From: Lachnospiraceae bacterium
GTDB taxonomy: Bacteria > Bacillota > Clostridia > Lachnospirales > Lachnospiraceae
Assembly (NCBI GenBank): GCA_910574885.1
Contig: CAJTDD010000005.1
Coordinates: 1-64,000 of the forward strand
Length of the DNA: 64,000 bases
Direction of reading: 5' to 3'
Shown: positions 53,550 through 60,815 of the stretch, piece by piece
Position numbering within the stretch: position 1 is the first letter of the stretch
Layout: the number at the start of each line of letters is the position of its first letter
Notes under the pieces: model-generated
Databases searched by the model: none
What the model was told of the DNA's origin: nothing
Seen by the model: the letters and a program-made list of their open reading frames with translations, nothing else
Made by a program: the position numbers and the translations under genes

Positions 53550-54152
53550 ATGCCAGTAGAAGTTGTATCATTTCTGTTCTCTAAAGAAAACCTAAGAAGA
53601 GGCCTGCAATTACAGGTTATTTTCCAGTGCGCGCCGTTCTTAAAGGGGATGAAAGCTGCCTGTATGCTGAATGTGGAAACGGGATATTGTAAGGATTTGG
53701 AGAATGTCCTTTGGGGGACGGATATAGAATATCGGATTCTGTCGGAGAATAATAGGAAATGTCTGGTTTTTTTGTACCGAAAGAATGAGCTGTCTGCATT
53801 TTTGAAGAAGAAGGAGGTCAGGGATTTCCTGCGGCAATACGGGTATGCCTGCCAGAGCCTTGAGATGGCGCTTGGAAGGCTTTCGGCAAGAGTCCAAAGC
53901 CATGCTTGCCAGAATCAAAGTTTTCCCCATGAAATCGGGGTGTTTCTGGATTATCCGGTTGAAGATGTGAGATGTTTTATTGAGCAGGGCGGTAAGGGGG
54001 AAGTAATGAGCGGGTACTGGAAGGTGTACCGCGACCCCGGAAAAGCGCGGCTTATTTTTCAGGCGTATGATAAGGCAAGGGTGAGCGCTGTGAATGAATA
54101 TCTTGCCGGACGGACGGTTCGGGAGATTGCAGGTTACAGAGAGAGGAATTGA
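53550..54152 (+). CDS. DUF3793 family protein
   Basis: This 200-residue protein has the DUF3793 signature PHEIGVFLDYPVEDVRCFIE, then GEVMSGYWKVYRDPGKA. Function unknown; members often accompany flavodoxin or iron genes. GGAGAG lies 7 bases before the ATG. Confidence 0.85.
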   Translation: MPVEVVSFLFSKENLRRGLQLQVIFQCAPFLKGMKAACMLNVETGYCKDLENVLWGTDIEYRILSENNRKCLVFLYRKNELSAFLKKKEVRDFLRQYGYACQSLEMALGRLSARVQSHACQNQSFPHEIGVFLDYPVEDVRCFIEQGGKGEVMSGYWKVYRDPGKARLIFQAYDKARVSAVNEYLAGRTVREIAGYRERN

Positions 54153-54159
54153 GGCAAAA

Positions 54160-54188
54160 AAGAAGAGGAGGCATTTCCTCTTTTTTTT
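54160..54188 (+). terminator. rho-independent terminator
   Basis: AAGAGGA pairs with TCCTCTT, followed by a long T-run, after the DUF3793 gene. Confidence 0.85.
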
Positions 54189-54279
54189 ATGTATAAACCG
54201 TGGTATAATAAATTGCACCGGTGCGCAGATTTGTGTTGATGTGCAGGACGGTCATCATTTTTTGGAGGTAAACCGATAT

Positions 54280-55128
54280 ATGAGTTATGCTGATAGAGTT
54301 TTCATTGATATGTGCAAGGATATACTGGAGAACGGCACGGATACCAGCGGGGAGAAGGTACGTCCCAGATGGGAGGACGGAAGCCTTGCATACACCGTCA
54401 AGCGTTTCGGGGTGGTGAACCGCTATAACCTGGAAAAAGAGTTCCCGGCGCTTACGCTCCGCCGGACGGCGATTAAGAGCTGTACGGACGAGCTGCTGTG
54501 GATCTGGCAGAGGAAGTCCAATAATATCCATGAACTGAACAGCCATATCTGGGACAGCTGGGCAGACGAGGATGGCTCCATCGGCAAGGCATACGGCTAC
54601 CAGATGGGGGTGAAGCATGCGTATAGGGAGGGGATGTTCGACCAGATTGACAGGGTGATCTATGACCTGAAACATAACCCTTACAGCAGGCGGATCATGA
54701 CGAATCTTTATGTCCATCAGGATTTGCATGAGATGAGGCTGTACCCTTGTGCATATAGTATGACGTTTAACGTGACAAAGAAGAAGGAAAGTGACCGGCT
54801 GGTATTGAACGGGATTTTGAACCAGCGTTCCCAGGATGTGCTGACGGCAAATAACTGGAATGTATGCCAGTATGCAGTATTGATGCATATGCTGGCGCAG
54901 GTATGCGGGATGGATACCGGGGAGCTGGTACATGTGATTGCGGATGCCCATATCTATGACCGGCATATTCCGTTAGTGGAGGAGCTGATTGGCAGGGAAC
55001 CGCTGAAAGCGCCAGAGTTCTGGCTGAACCCGGAGATTCGGGATTTCTATGAATTTACGCCGGAGGATGTAAAACTGAACAATTATGAGACACATGAGCA
55101 GATCCGGAATATTCCGGTTGCCGTGTAG
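54280..55128 (+). CDS. thyA: thymidylate synthase
   Basis: This 282-residue enzyme makes dTMP from dUMP with methylene-THF. The catalytic Cys lies in LYPCAYS, with RR in NPYSRRIM (phosphate binding), QRSQDVLTANNWN and the HVIADAHIYDRH box all present. The start is the ATG with GGAGGTAAACC; the upstream extension is noise. The next gene is folA, which regenerates the folate: a standard pair. Confidence 0.95.
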   Translation: MSYADRVFIDMCKDILENGTDTSGEKVRPRWEDGSLAYTVKRFGVVNRYNLEKEFPALTLRRTAIKSCTDELLWIWQRKSNNIHELNSHIWDSWADEDGSIGKAYGYQMGVKHAYREGMFDQIDRVIYDLKHNPYSRRIMTNLYVHQDLHEMRLYPCAYSMTFNVTKKKESDRLVLNGILNQRSQDVLTANNWNVCQYAVLMHMLAQVCGMDTGELVHVIADAHIYDRHIPLVEELIGREPLKAPEFWLNPEIRDFYEFTPEDVKLNNYETHEQIRNIPVAV

Positions 55129-55171
55129 TGGATGGAACTATTATATATGGATGAAAAGGAGAGAGAAGAAG

Positions 55172-55672
55172 ATGAAATTAATTGTTGCTGTTGACAAGAA
55201 TTGGGCGATTGGGAAAGATAACAAGATCATGTGGAGCATTCCGGCGGATATGAAGTTTTTCCGCGAGACAACATTGGGAAATATTATTATTATGGGTAAG
55301 AAGACGCTGGAGAGTTTCCCCCAGGGAAAGCCGCTGAAAGACCGGGTGAACATTGTGATTACTAGAGATCATGATTATCATGTGGAGGGAGCAATTGTCG
55401 TCCATAACATCGACGAGGCGCTGGTAGAGATCGGAAAGCATAAAGGGGAGGCTTATGTGGTCGGCGGCGAGAGCATTTACCGGGCGATGCTCCCCCTGTG
55501 CGACGAGGCTCTTGTTACCAAAATCAACCATGCTTATGACGCAGACTCCTATTTCCCGAACCTGGATGAGGACAGGGAGTGGATTATGACGAAAATCAGC
55601 GAAGAGCAGACGTGCTTTGATCTTGAGTACTATTTCACGGTGTATGAGCGGATGCCGGGAAAAGGGCTGTAA
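55172..55672 (+). CDS. folA: dihydrofolate reductase
   Basis: This 166-residue enzyme has VAVDKNWAIGKDNKIMWSIP, the Asp of IPADMKFFRETT, and GGESIYRAMLP (NADPH loop). It reduces the dihydrofolate made by ThyA, whose stop is 43 bases upstream. AAGGAGAG lies 11 bases before the ATG. The next gene starts 3 bases after the stop. Confidence 0.95.
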   Translation: MKLIVAVDKNWAIGKDNKIMWSIPADMKFFRETTLGNIIIMGKKTLESFPQGKPLKDRVNIVITRDHDYHVEGAIVVHNIDEALVEIGKHKGEAYVVGGESIYRAMLPLCDEALVTKINHAYDADSYFPNLDEDREWIMTKISEEQTCFDLEYYFTVYERMPGKGL

Positions 55673-55675
55673 GCC

Positions 55676-56884
55676 ATGAGGATACTGAGTATTACGGCGC
55701 AAAAACCCAACAGTACGGGCAGTGGGATTTATCTGACGGAGCTTGTGAAGGAGTATGGCTGCAAGGGACATGCACAGGCGGTTGTGGCTGGGGTGTACCG
55801 GGAGGATACCGTGGAGCTGCCGGAAGGCGTGAGGTTCTATCCTGTATATTTTGAGGAGGGGAAACTGCCTTTCCCGATTGTCGGGATGTCGGATGAGATG
55901 CCCTATCGGAGTACCCGGTATTGCGACATGACGCCAAAGATGACGGCGCAGTTTGAGGAGGCTTTTCTAGAGTCGATCACTCAGGCAGTCAGGGAGTTTG
56001 GACCGGATTTAATCCTGTGCCATCATCTGTACCTTTTGACCGCTGTTGTGAGGAAGCATTTCCCAGAGTATCGGGTCTATGGGTTCTGCCACAATACGGA
56101 TTTGCGGCAGATGTGCAAGACGGATTTGGAGAGAGAATTTATCCGGGAGCAGATCCGTAAGCTCGACCGTATTTTTGTGCCACAAAAGGCCCAGCGTGAG
56201 GGCGTGCTTGCAGTCTATCAGGCAAAGCCGGAGAAGATCGAGGCGGTGGGGATGGGTTATAACAGCCAGATATTCCACGGCGGGGAAGAGAAAAAGGACG
56301 ACGGCGTCACAAGGATTGTATTTGCAGGAAAGATTGCAGAGAAGAAGGGCGTAATGAGCCTGATCCGCAGCCTTTCTGTCTTGTATTCCCAAAAGGGCGC
56401 GTGCGTGCGTGATGAGCTTCTTGTACAACTTGCAGGGAGTGCAGGGAATCAGGAGGAATATGGGCAGATCCGGCAGATGGCGGAAGAATGCCCTTATGAA
56501 GTCCGCTTTCTGGGCAGGCTGTCCCAGCCGGAGCTTGCAAGGGTGTACCGTGAGGGCGATATTTTTGTGCTTCCATCCTTTTTCGACGGGCTGCCGCTTA
56601 CGGTCATAGAGGCATTGGCGTGTCGGATGCGCGTGGTGATGTCGGATCTTCCGGGAATCCGGGAGTGGCTTCTTGCATCTGCGCCGGGAGGGGATGTCAG
56701 GTTTGTAGAGATGCCCCAGATGCAGAACACGGATGAGCCTGTACCGGAAACCCTACCGGCGTTCGAGGAGCGTCTGGCGGACGCGCTGCTTGCGAGTATC
56801 CGGACGAAGGAGCAAAAGGCTGCGGATGTGAGCAGGATTTCCTGGGAAGGGATAGCGGCGCAGGTACTTACGGAGTTTCCATAG
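55676..56884 (+). CDS. GT4-type glycosyltransferase
   Basis: This 402-residue GT-B enzyme has an N-terminal STGSGIYLTELVKE acceptor-side start, GKIAEKKGVMSLIRSL at the domain boundary (about 222) and FVLPSFFDGLPLTVIEALAC (the sugar-nucleotide E-x7-E region, about 300-320). Sugar and acceptor are unknown. It starts 3 bases after folA, so it is in the thyA-folA operon although unrelated to folate. Confidence 0.88.
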   Translation: MRILSITAQKPNSTGSGIYLTELVKEYGCKGHAQAVVAGVYREDTVELPEGVRFYPVYFEEGKLPFPIVGMSDEMPYRSTRYCDMTPKMTAQFEEAFLESITQAVREFGPDLILCHHLYLLTAVVRKHFPEYRVYGFCHNTDLRQMCKTDLEREFIREQIRKLDRIFVPQKAQREGVLAVYQAKPEKIEAVGMGYNSQIFHGGEEKKDDGVTRIVFAGKIAEKKGVMSLIRSLSVLYSQKGACVRDELLVQLAGSAGNQEEYGQIRQMAEECPYEVRFLGRLSQPELARVYREGDIFVLPSFFDGLPLTVIEALACRMRVVMSDLPGIREWLLASAPGGDVRFVEMPQMQNTDEPVPETLPAFEERLADALLASIRTKEQKAADVSRISWEGIAAQVLTEFP

Positions 56885-56908
56885 ACGAAAGAGGTTAAAA
56901 ATATCCAG

Positions 56909-56937
56909 TTGACAACCATGGGACAGTCAACTATAAT
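56909..56937 (+). promoter_or_regulatory. promoter of the ilv T-box leader
   Basis: TTGACA, 17-bp spacer, TATAAT: a perfect consensus promoter, with transcription expected from about 56944. Confidence 0.88.
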
Positions 56938-56943
56938 AGTGAT

Positions 56944-57247
56944 AATTCATTAAAGTGAACGAGACAAATGCTACGACAAGGAGGAGTACGCAGATACCGG
57001 AAGCCAAGAGAGAAGATGGCGGGTGGGAATTCTTCGTGATGGATTTGCGGAAGTAGCCTTTGAGCAGTGAACCGAAAGGGCGTAATAGGGTGTCCAAGTA
57101 GACTTCAACGCAGTCCCAGCGTTACAGGGGAGCGGTATCGGAGAGGATTCCTGTAGCGGCAGAGTGCAAAGAGAGTTCTCTTTGAATTTAGGTGGTAACA
57201 CGGATGTAATATTCGCCCTAAGCGACAAGCTTAGGGTGTTTTTTTTC
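56944..57247 (+). promoter_or_regulatory. T-box leader, probably valine (specifier GUA)
   Basis: The T-box motif TTAGGTGGTAACACGG lies at 57188-57203. Stem I has the loop E motif: AGTA-CGCA on the 5' side (about 56985) pairs with TGCG-GAA on the 3' side (57046). The codon after GAA is GTA (57053-57055), followed by G, giving valine. The base of stem I pairs GCT..AAGG with CCTT..AGC. A terminator (57214-57247, CGCCCTAAGC/GCTTAGGGTG and T8) competes with an antiterminator. Uncharged tRNA-Val should turn on ilvB. Confidence 0.9.
57214..57247 (+). terminator. T-box regulated terminator
   Basis: CGCCCTAAGC pairs with GCTTAGGGTG, followed by eight or more T, 77 bases before ilvB. Confidence 0.9.
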
Positions 57248-57323
57248 CATACAAAAGGGCACAGCCGTAGTACATGCCCTTAGTGCAGGCTTTTTAGTCA
57301 ATGATGATACGGGAGGTATATTT

Positions 57324-59045
57324 ATGAAGAAAATCAGCGGTAACAAGTTATTGGTAAAGGCGTTGAAGGAAGAAGGGGTAGACACATTGTTCGGCTATCC
57401 GGGCGCATGCACGATTGATATCAGTGACGAGCTGTATAAGCAGGATTATACGAAGGTTATCCTGCCGCGGCAGGAGGTAGCGTTGGTGCATGAGGCGGAT
57501 GCTTATGCCAGAAGTACCGGGAAAGTGGGCGTGTGCCTTGTGACCAGCGGGCCGGGGGCGACGAATTTGGTGACCGGCCTTGCGACGGCGTACTATGACA
57601 GTGTTCCGCTGGTGTGTTTTACCGGCCAGGTGGCAAGGCACCTGATTGGGAATGACGCCTTCCAGGAGGTAGATATTGTGGGGATTACCCGCAGTATCAC
57701 CAAGTACGGCGTCACGGTGCGCCGCAGGGAAGACCTGGGGCGGATTGTGAAGGAGGCTTTTTATATTGCCAGGTCCGGAAGGCCAGGGCCTGTGCTGATC
57801 GATCTTCCGAAAGACGTGATGGGGGAACTGGGAAGCGGGGACTATCCGGAGGAAGTGAATATCCGCGGGTACAGGCCTAATACGCAGGTACATATCGGGC
57901 AGCTCAAGAAGGCGATCAAGATGCTTGGCAAGGCGAAGCGCCCGCTGTTTCTTGCAGGGGGTGGGGTCAACATTGCACGCGCCAACCGGGAGTTCACAAA
58001 GCTTGTGGAACTTACCAATGTGCCTGTGGTAACGACGGTCATGGGAAGGGGCGCGATTGCTACGGATCACCCGCTGTATGTGGGGAATCTGGGGATGCAC
58101 GGCGCCTATGCGTGCAACATGGCTGTGGGAGAATGTGACCTGCTGTTTTCCATCGGGACGCGGTTCAATGACCGTATTACGGGGAAGCTCCACTCATTTG
58201 CCCCCCATGCGCAGATTGTCCATATTGATATTGACACGGCTGCCATTTCTAAAAACGTGCAGGTGGATGTTCCGATCGTTGCGGATGCCAGGGAAGCAAT
58301 CACACGGATGCTGGAGTATGTGACGGAGAGTGACACGAAGAAGTGGCTTGACGAGGTTAAGGAATGGAAATGCGAACACCCCATGCAGATGAAGAAGAAG
58401 CCGATTATGACGCCTCAGGACGTGATTGATACGATTAACCGTGTGTTTGATGAGGCAATCGTGGTGACGGACGTTGGGCAGCACCAGATGTTCACGGCGC
58501 AGTTCATTGAGCTGAATGCGAAGAAGCAGCTATTGATGTCCGGCGGGCTTGGGACCATGGGGTATGGGCTGCCGGGCGCTATCGGGGCGAAGATCGGGAA
58601 TCCGGATGTGCCTGTGATTTCGATTTCCGGGGACGGAGGCATGCAGATGAATATTCAGGAGCTTGCCACGGCCGTATTGGAGGAACTGCCGATTATCAGC
58701 TGTATTTTCAACAATAATAATCTGGGCATGGTGCGCCAGTGGCAGAAATTATTCTACGGAAAACGTTATTCCATGACCTGCTTACGTTCCGGCGCGGCGT
58801 GCCGGGGCAGGTGCGGGGAAGTAGAATGTCCCACTTATACGCCTGATTTTGTCAGGCTGGCAGAGAGCTATGGGGCGAAAGGAATCCGGGTGACGAAGAG
58901 GGAAGAGATTGAGCCTGCTTTCCGTGAGGCGATGAAAAGTGAAAAGATCCCGTATATCATAGAGTTTGAGATTGACCCGGAGGATCTGGTCTACCCGATG
59001 ATAAAGCCTGGCGGGACTCTGGAGGACATGATCCTGGACTGTTAG
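57324..59045 (+). CDS. ilvB: acetolactate synthase large subunit
   Basis: This 573-residue ThDP enzyme makes acetolactate and acetohydroxybutyrate, first common step to Val, Leu and Ile. It has the catalytic Glu in ILPRQEVALVHEADAYAR (about residue 50), SGPGATNLVTG, the ThDP motif SGDGGMQMN...FNNNNLGMV (about 434-470) and TYTPDFVRLAESYG. Between KRYSMT and PTYTPDF (about residues 485-502) it has an insertion holding four Cys (CLRSGAACRGRCGEVEC) not usual in the family. GGAGG lies 8 bases before the ATG. Confidence 0.95.
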   Translation: MKKISGNKLLVKALKEEGVDTLFGYPGACTIDISDELYKQDYTKVILPRQEVALVHEADAYARSTGKVGVCLVTSGPGATNLVTGLATAYYDSVPLVCFTGQVARHLIGNDAFQEVDIVGITRSITKYGVTVRRREDLGRIVKEAFYIARSGRPGPVLIDLPKDVMGELGSGDYPEEVNIRGYRPNTQVHIGQLKKAIKMLGKAKRPLFLAGGGVNIARANREFTKLVELTNVPVVTTVMGRGAIATDHPLYVGNLGMHGAYACNMAVGECDLLFSIGTRFNDRITGKLHSFAPHAQIVHIDIDTAAISKNVQVDVPIVADAREAITRMLEYVTESDTKKWLDEVKEWKCEHPMQMKKKPIMTPQDVIDTINRVFDEAIVVTDVGQHQMFTAQFIELNAKKQLLMSGGLGTMGYGLPGAIGAKIGNPDVPVISISGDGGMQMNIQELATAVLEELPIISCIFNNNNLGMVRQWQKLFYGKRYSMTCLRSGAACRGRCGEVECPTYTPDFVRLAESYGAKGIRVTKREEIEPAFREAMKSEKIPYIIEFEIDPEDLVYPMIKPGGTLEDMILDC

Positions 59046-59055
59046 CGCAGAAGCT

Positions 59056-59075
59056 CTGTCCCGGAGGCGGGACAG
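59056..59075 (+). other. hairpin between ilvB and ilvN
   Basis: CTGTCCC pairs with GGGACAG across GGAGGC; no T-run follows. It could tune the relative expression of the two subunits. Confidence 0.4.
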
Positions 59076-59133
59076 ACAGGACAAAGGGAGCAGATTTGGC
59101 GGTTGGCAGAATAAACAAAAAGGAGACAGGTAT

Positions 59134-59640
59134 ATGAACAGTATGAAGAAGCGGTGGATTTCCCTGTATGTGGAGAACCAGGTGGGCGTCCTTTCTAAGA
59201 TTTCCGGGCTTTTTTCCGGGAAGTCTTACAATCTGGACAGCCTGACGGTGGGGACGACGGAAGACCCCACGGTTTCCAGGATGACGATTGCGACGGTCAG
59301 CGACGACGAGACGTTTGAGCAGATCAAGAAGCAGCTGAACCGGCTGGTGGAGGTCATTAAGGTCATTGATTTTACGGATGTGTTCGTCCGTATGAAAGAG
59401 ATTCTGTATGTCAAAGTGCTAAGATGTACCCCGGAGGATAAGGTGGAGCTGTTCCAGATTGCGGAGACGTTCAAGGCGAAGGTCATCGATTATGGGAAGG
59501 ACAGCCTGCTTTTGGAGTTCGTGCAGACGGCGACGAAGAATGACGCCGTAATCAAGCTGATGAAGGAAGAGTTCAAGATCATCGAGGTGGTCAGGGGCGG
59601 AAGCGTCGGGATTGAATCCATCAGTATGATGGAACGGTAA
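59134..59640 (+). CDS. ilvN: acetolactate synthase regulatory subunit
   Basis: This 168-residue protein has the N-terminal ACT domain (ISLYVENQVGVLSKISGLFS, then YNLDSLTVG and TEDPTVSRMTI) and the C-terminal ALS small subunit domain. It activates IlvB and gives valine feedback inhibition. It is 88 bases after ilvB. Start ATG with AAGGAGAC. Confidence 0.93.
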   Translation: MNSMKKRWISLYVENQVGVLSKISGLFSGKSYNLDSLTVGTTEDPTVSRMTIATVSDDETFEQIKKQLNRLVEVIKVIDFTDVFVRMKEILYVKVLRCTPEDKVELFQIAETFKAKVIDYGKDSLLLEFVQTATKNDAVIKLMKEEFKIIEVVRGGSVGIESISMMER

Positions 59641-59655
59641 TGTTCTGGTGTATCC

Positions 59656-59684
59656 TTGAATTTTGAGGCAAGGGGTATTATAAT
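59656..59684 (+). promoter_or_regulatory. promoter of ilvE
   Basis: TTGAAT, 17-bp spacer, TATAAT, 66 bases before the ilvE ATG. Confidence 0.6.
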
Positions 59685-59749
59685 AGATTTTGATAACATT
59701 TTGATGAGACAGTAATAAAATAGTAGTGTAAGAACGGAGGACTCGAAAG

Positions 59750-60775
59750 ATGGAGAAGAAGAATATTGACTGGTCAAACCTTGGATTTGGATATATTGAG
59801 ACGGATCAGAGATACGTTTCCCATTATAAGAATGGGGCGTGGGATGAAGGCGGGCTGACCTCCGATGCGAATGTAGTCATCAATGAATGTGCATGTGTAC
59901 TCCAATATGCGCAGACTTGTTTTGAAGGGTTAAAGGCTTATACGACCCAGGATGGGCATATCGTGATGTTCCGCCCGGATCTGAATGCAAAGCGCATGGC
60001 GGATACGGCGAAGCGGCTTGAGATGGCTGTGTTTCCGGAGGAGCGGTTCTTAGACGCCGTCCACAGGACTGTGGAGGCCAATGCGGCGTATGTTCCGCCC
60101 TATGGTTCCGGCGCGACGCTGTATGTGCGGCCTTATCTGTTCGGCTCTAATGCGGTCATTGGCGTAAAACCGGCGGAAGAGTACCAGTTCCGTGTGTTCA
60201 CCACTCCGGTAGGGCCGTATTTTAAGGGCGGCGCGAAACCGATTACCATCCGAGTATGCGATTTTGACCGGGCTGCTCCCCATGGGACAGGGCATGTGAA
60301 GGCAGGGCTTAATTATGCCATGAGCCTCTATGCAATCGTAGACGCCCATAATCAGGGATATGATGAGAATATGTATCTGGATGCGGCTACCAGAACGAAG
60401 GTAGAGGAGACCGGAGGAGCCAATTTCCTGTTCGTGACGAAGGACGGCAAGGTGGTAACGCCTAAGTCAGATACGATTCTTCCGTCTATCACGAGACGTT
60501 CTTTGATGTATGTTGCCGAGAACTATCTTGGCCTTCAGGTGGAAGAGCGGGAGGTGCCGTTTGAAGAAGTAAAGGAATTTGCAGAATGCGGGCTGTGCGG
60601 AACGGCGGCAGTGATCTCTCCGGTAGGCAAAGTGGTAGACCATGGGAAAGAGATTTGTTTCCCCAGTGGAATGGATGCCATGGGACCGGTGACGAAGAAG
60701 CTGTATGATACGCTGACCGGAATTCAGATGGGACAGCTTGAAGCTCCAAAAGGATGGATTCATGTAGTCTGCTAA
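59750..60775 (+). CDS. ilvE: branched-chain amino acid aminotransferase
   Basis: This 341-residue PLP enzyme performs the last step to Val, Leu and Ile. It has FEGLKAYTTQDGHIVMFRPD, AYVPPYGSGATLYVRPYLFG, HVKAGLNYAMSLY (catalytic Lys), EETGGANFLFV and GTAAVISPVG. It belongs with ilvBN but has its own promoter, so it can escape the T-box control. Confidence 0.95.
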   Translation: MEKKNIDWSNLGFGYIETDQRYVSHYKNGAWDEGGLTSDANVVINECACVLQYAQTCFEGLKAYTTQDGHIVMFRPDLNAKRMADTAKRLEMAVFPEERFLDAVHRTVEANAAYVPPYGSGATLYVRPYLFGSNAVIGVKPAEEYQFRVFTTPVGPYFKGGAKPITIRVCDFDRAAPHGTGHVKAGLNYAMSLYAIVDAHNQGYDENMYLDAATRTKVEETGGANFLFVTKDGKVVTPKSDTILPSITRRSLMYVAENYLGLQVEEREVPFEEVKEFAECGLCGTAAVISPVGKVVDHGKEICFPSGMDAMGPVTKKLYDTLTGIQMGQLEAPKGWIHVVC

Positions 60776-60815
60776 TGTTAGATACCGGCTGGCAGATTGT
60801 TAGGTGAAATATTTT

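Noticed and set aside
54094..54279. 62-codon N-terminal extension of thymidylate synthase
   Set aside because: It overlaps the DUF3793 gene end and its terminator; the ATG at 54280 has GGAGG and gives normal length.
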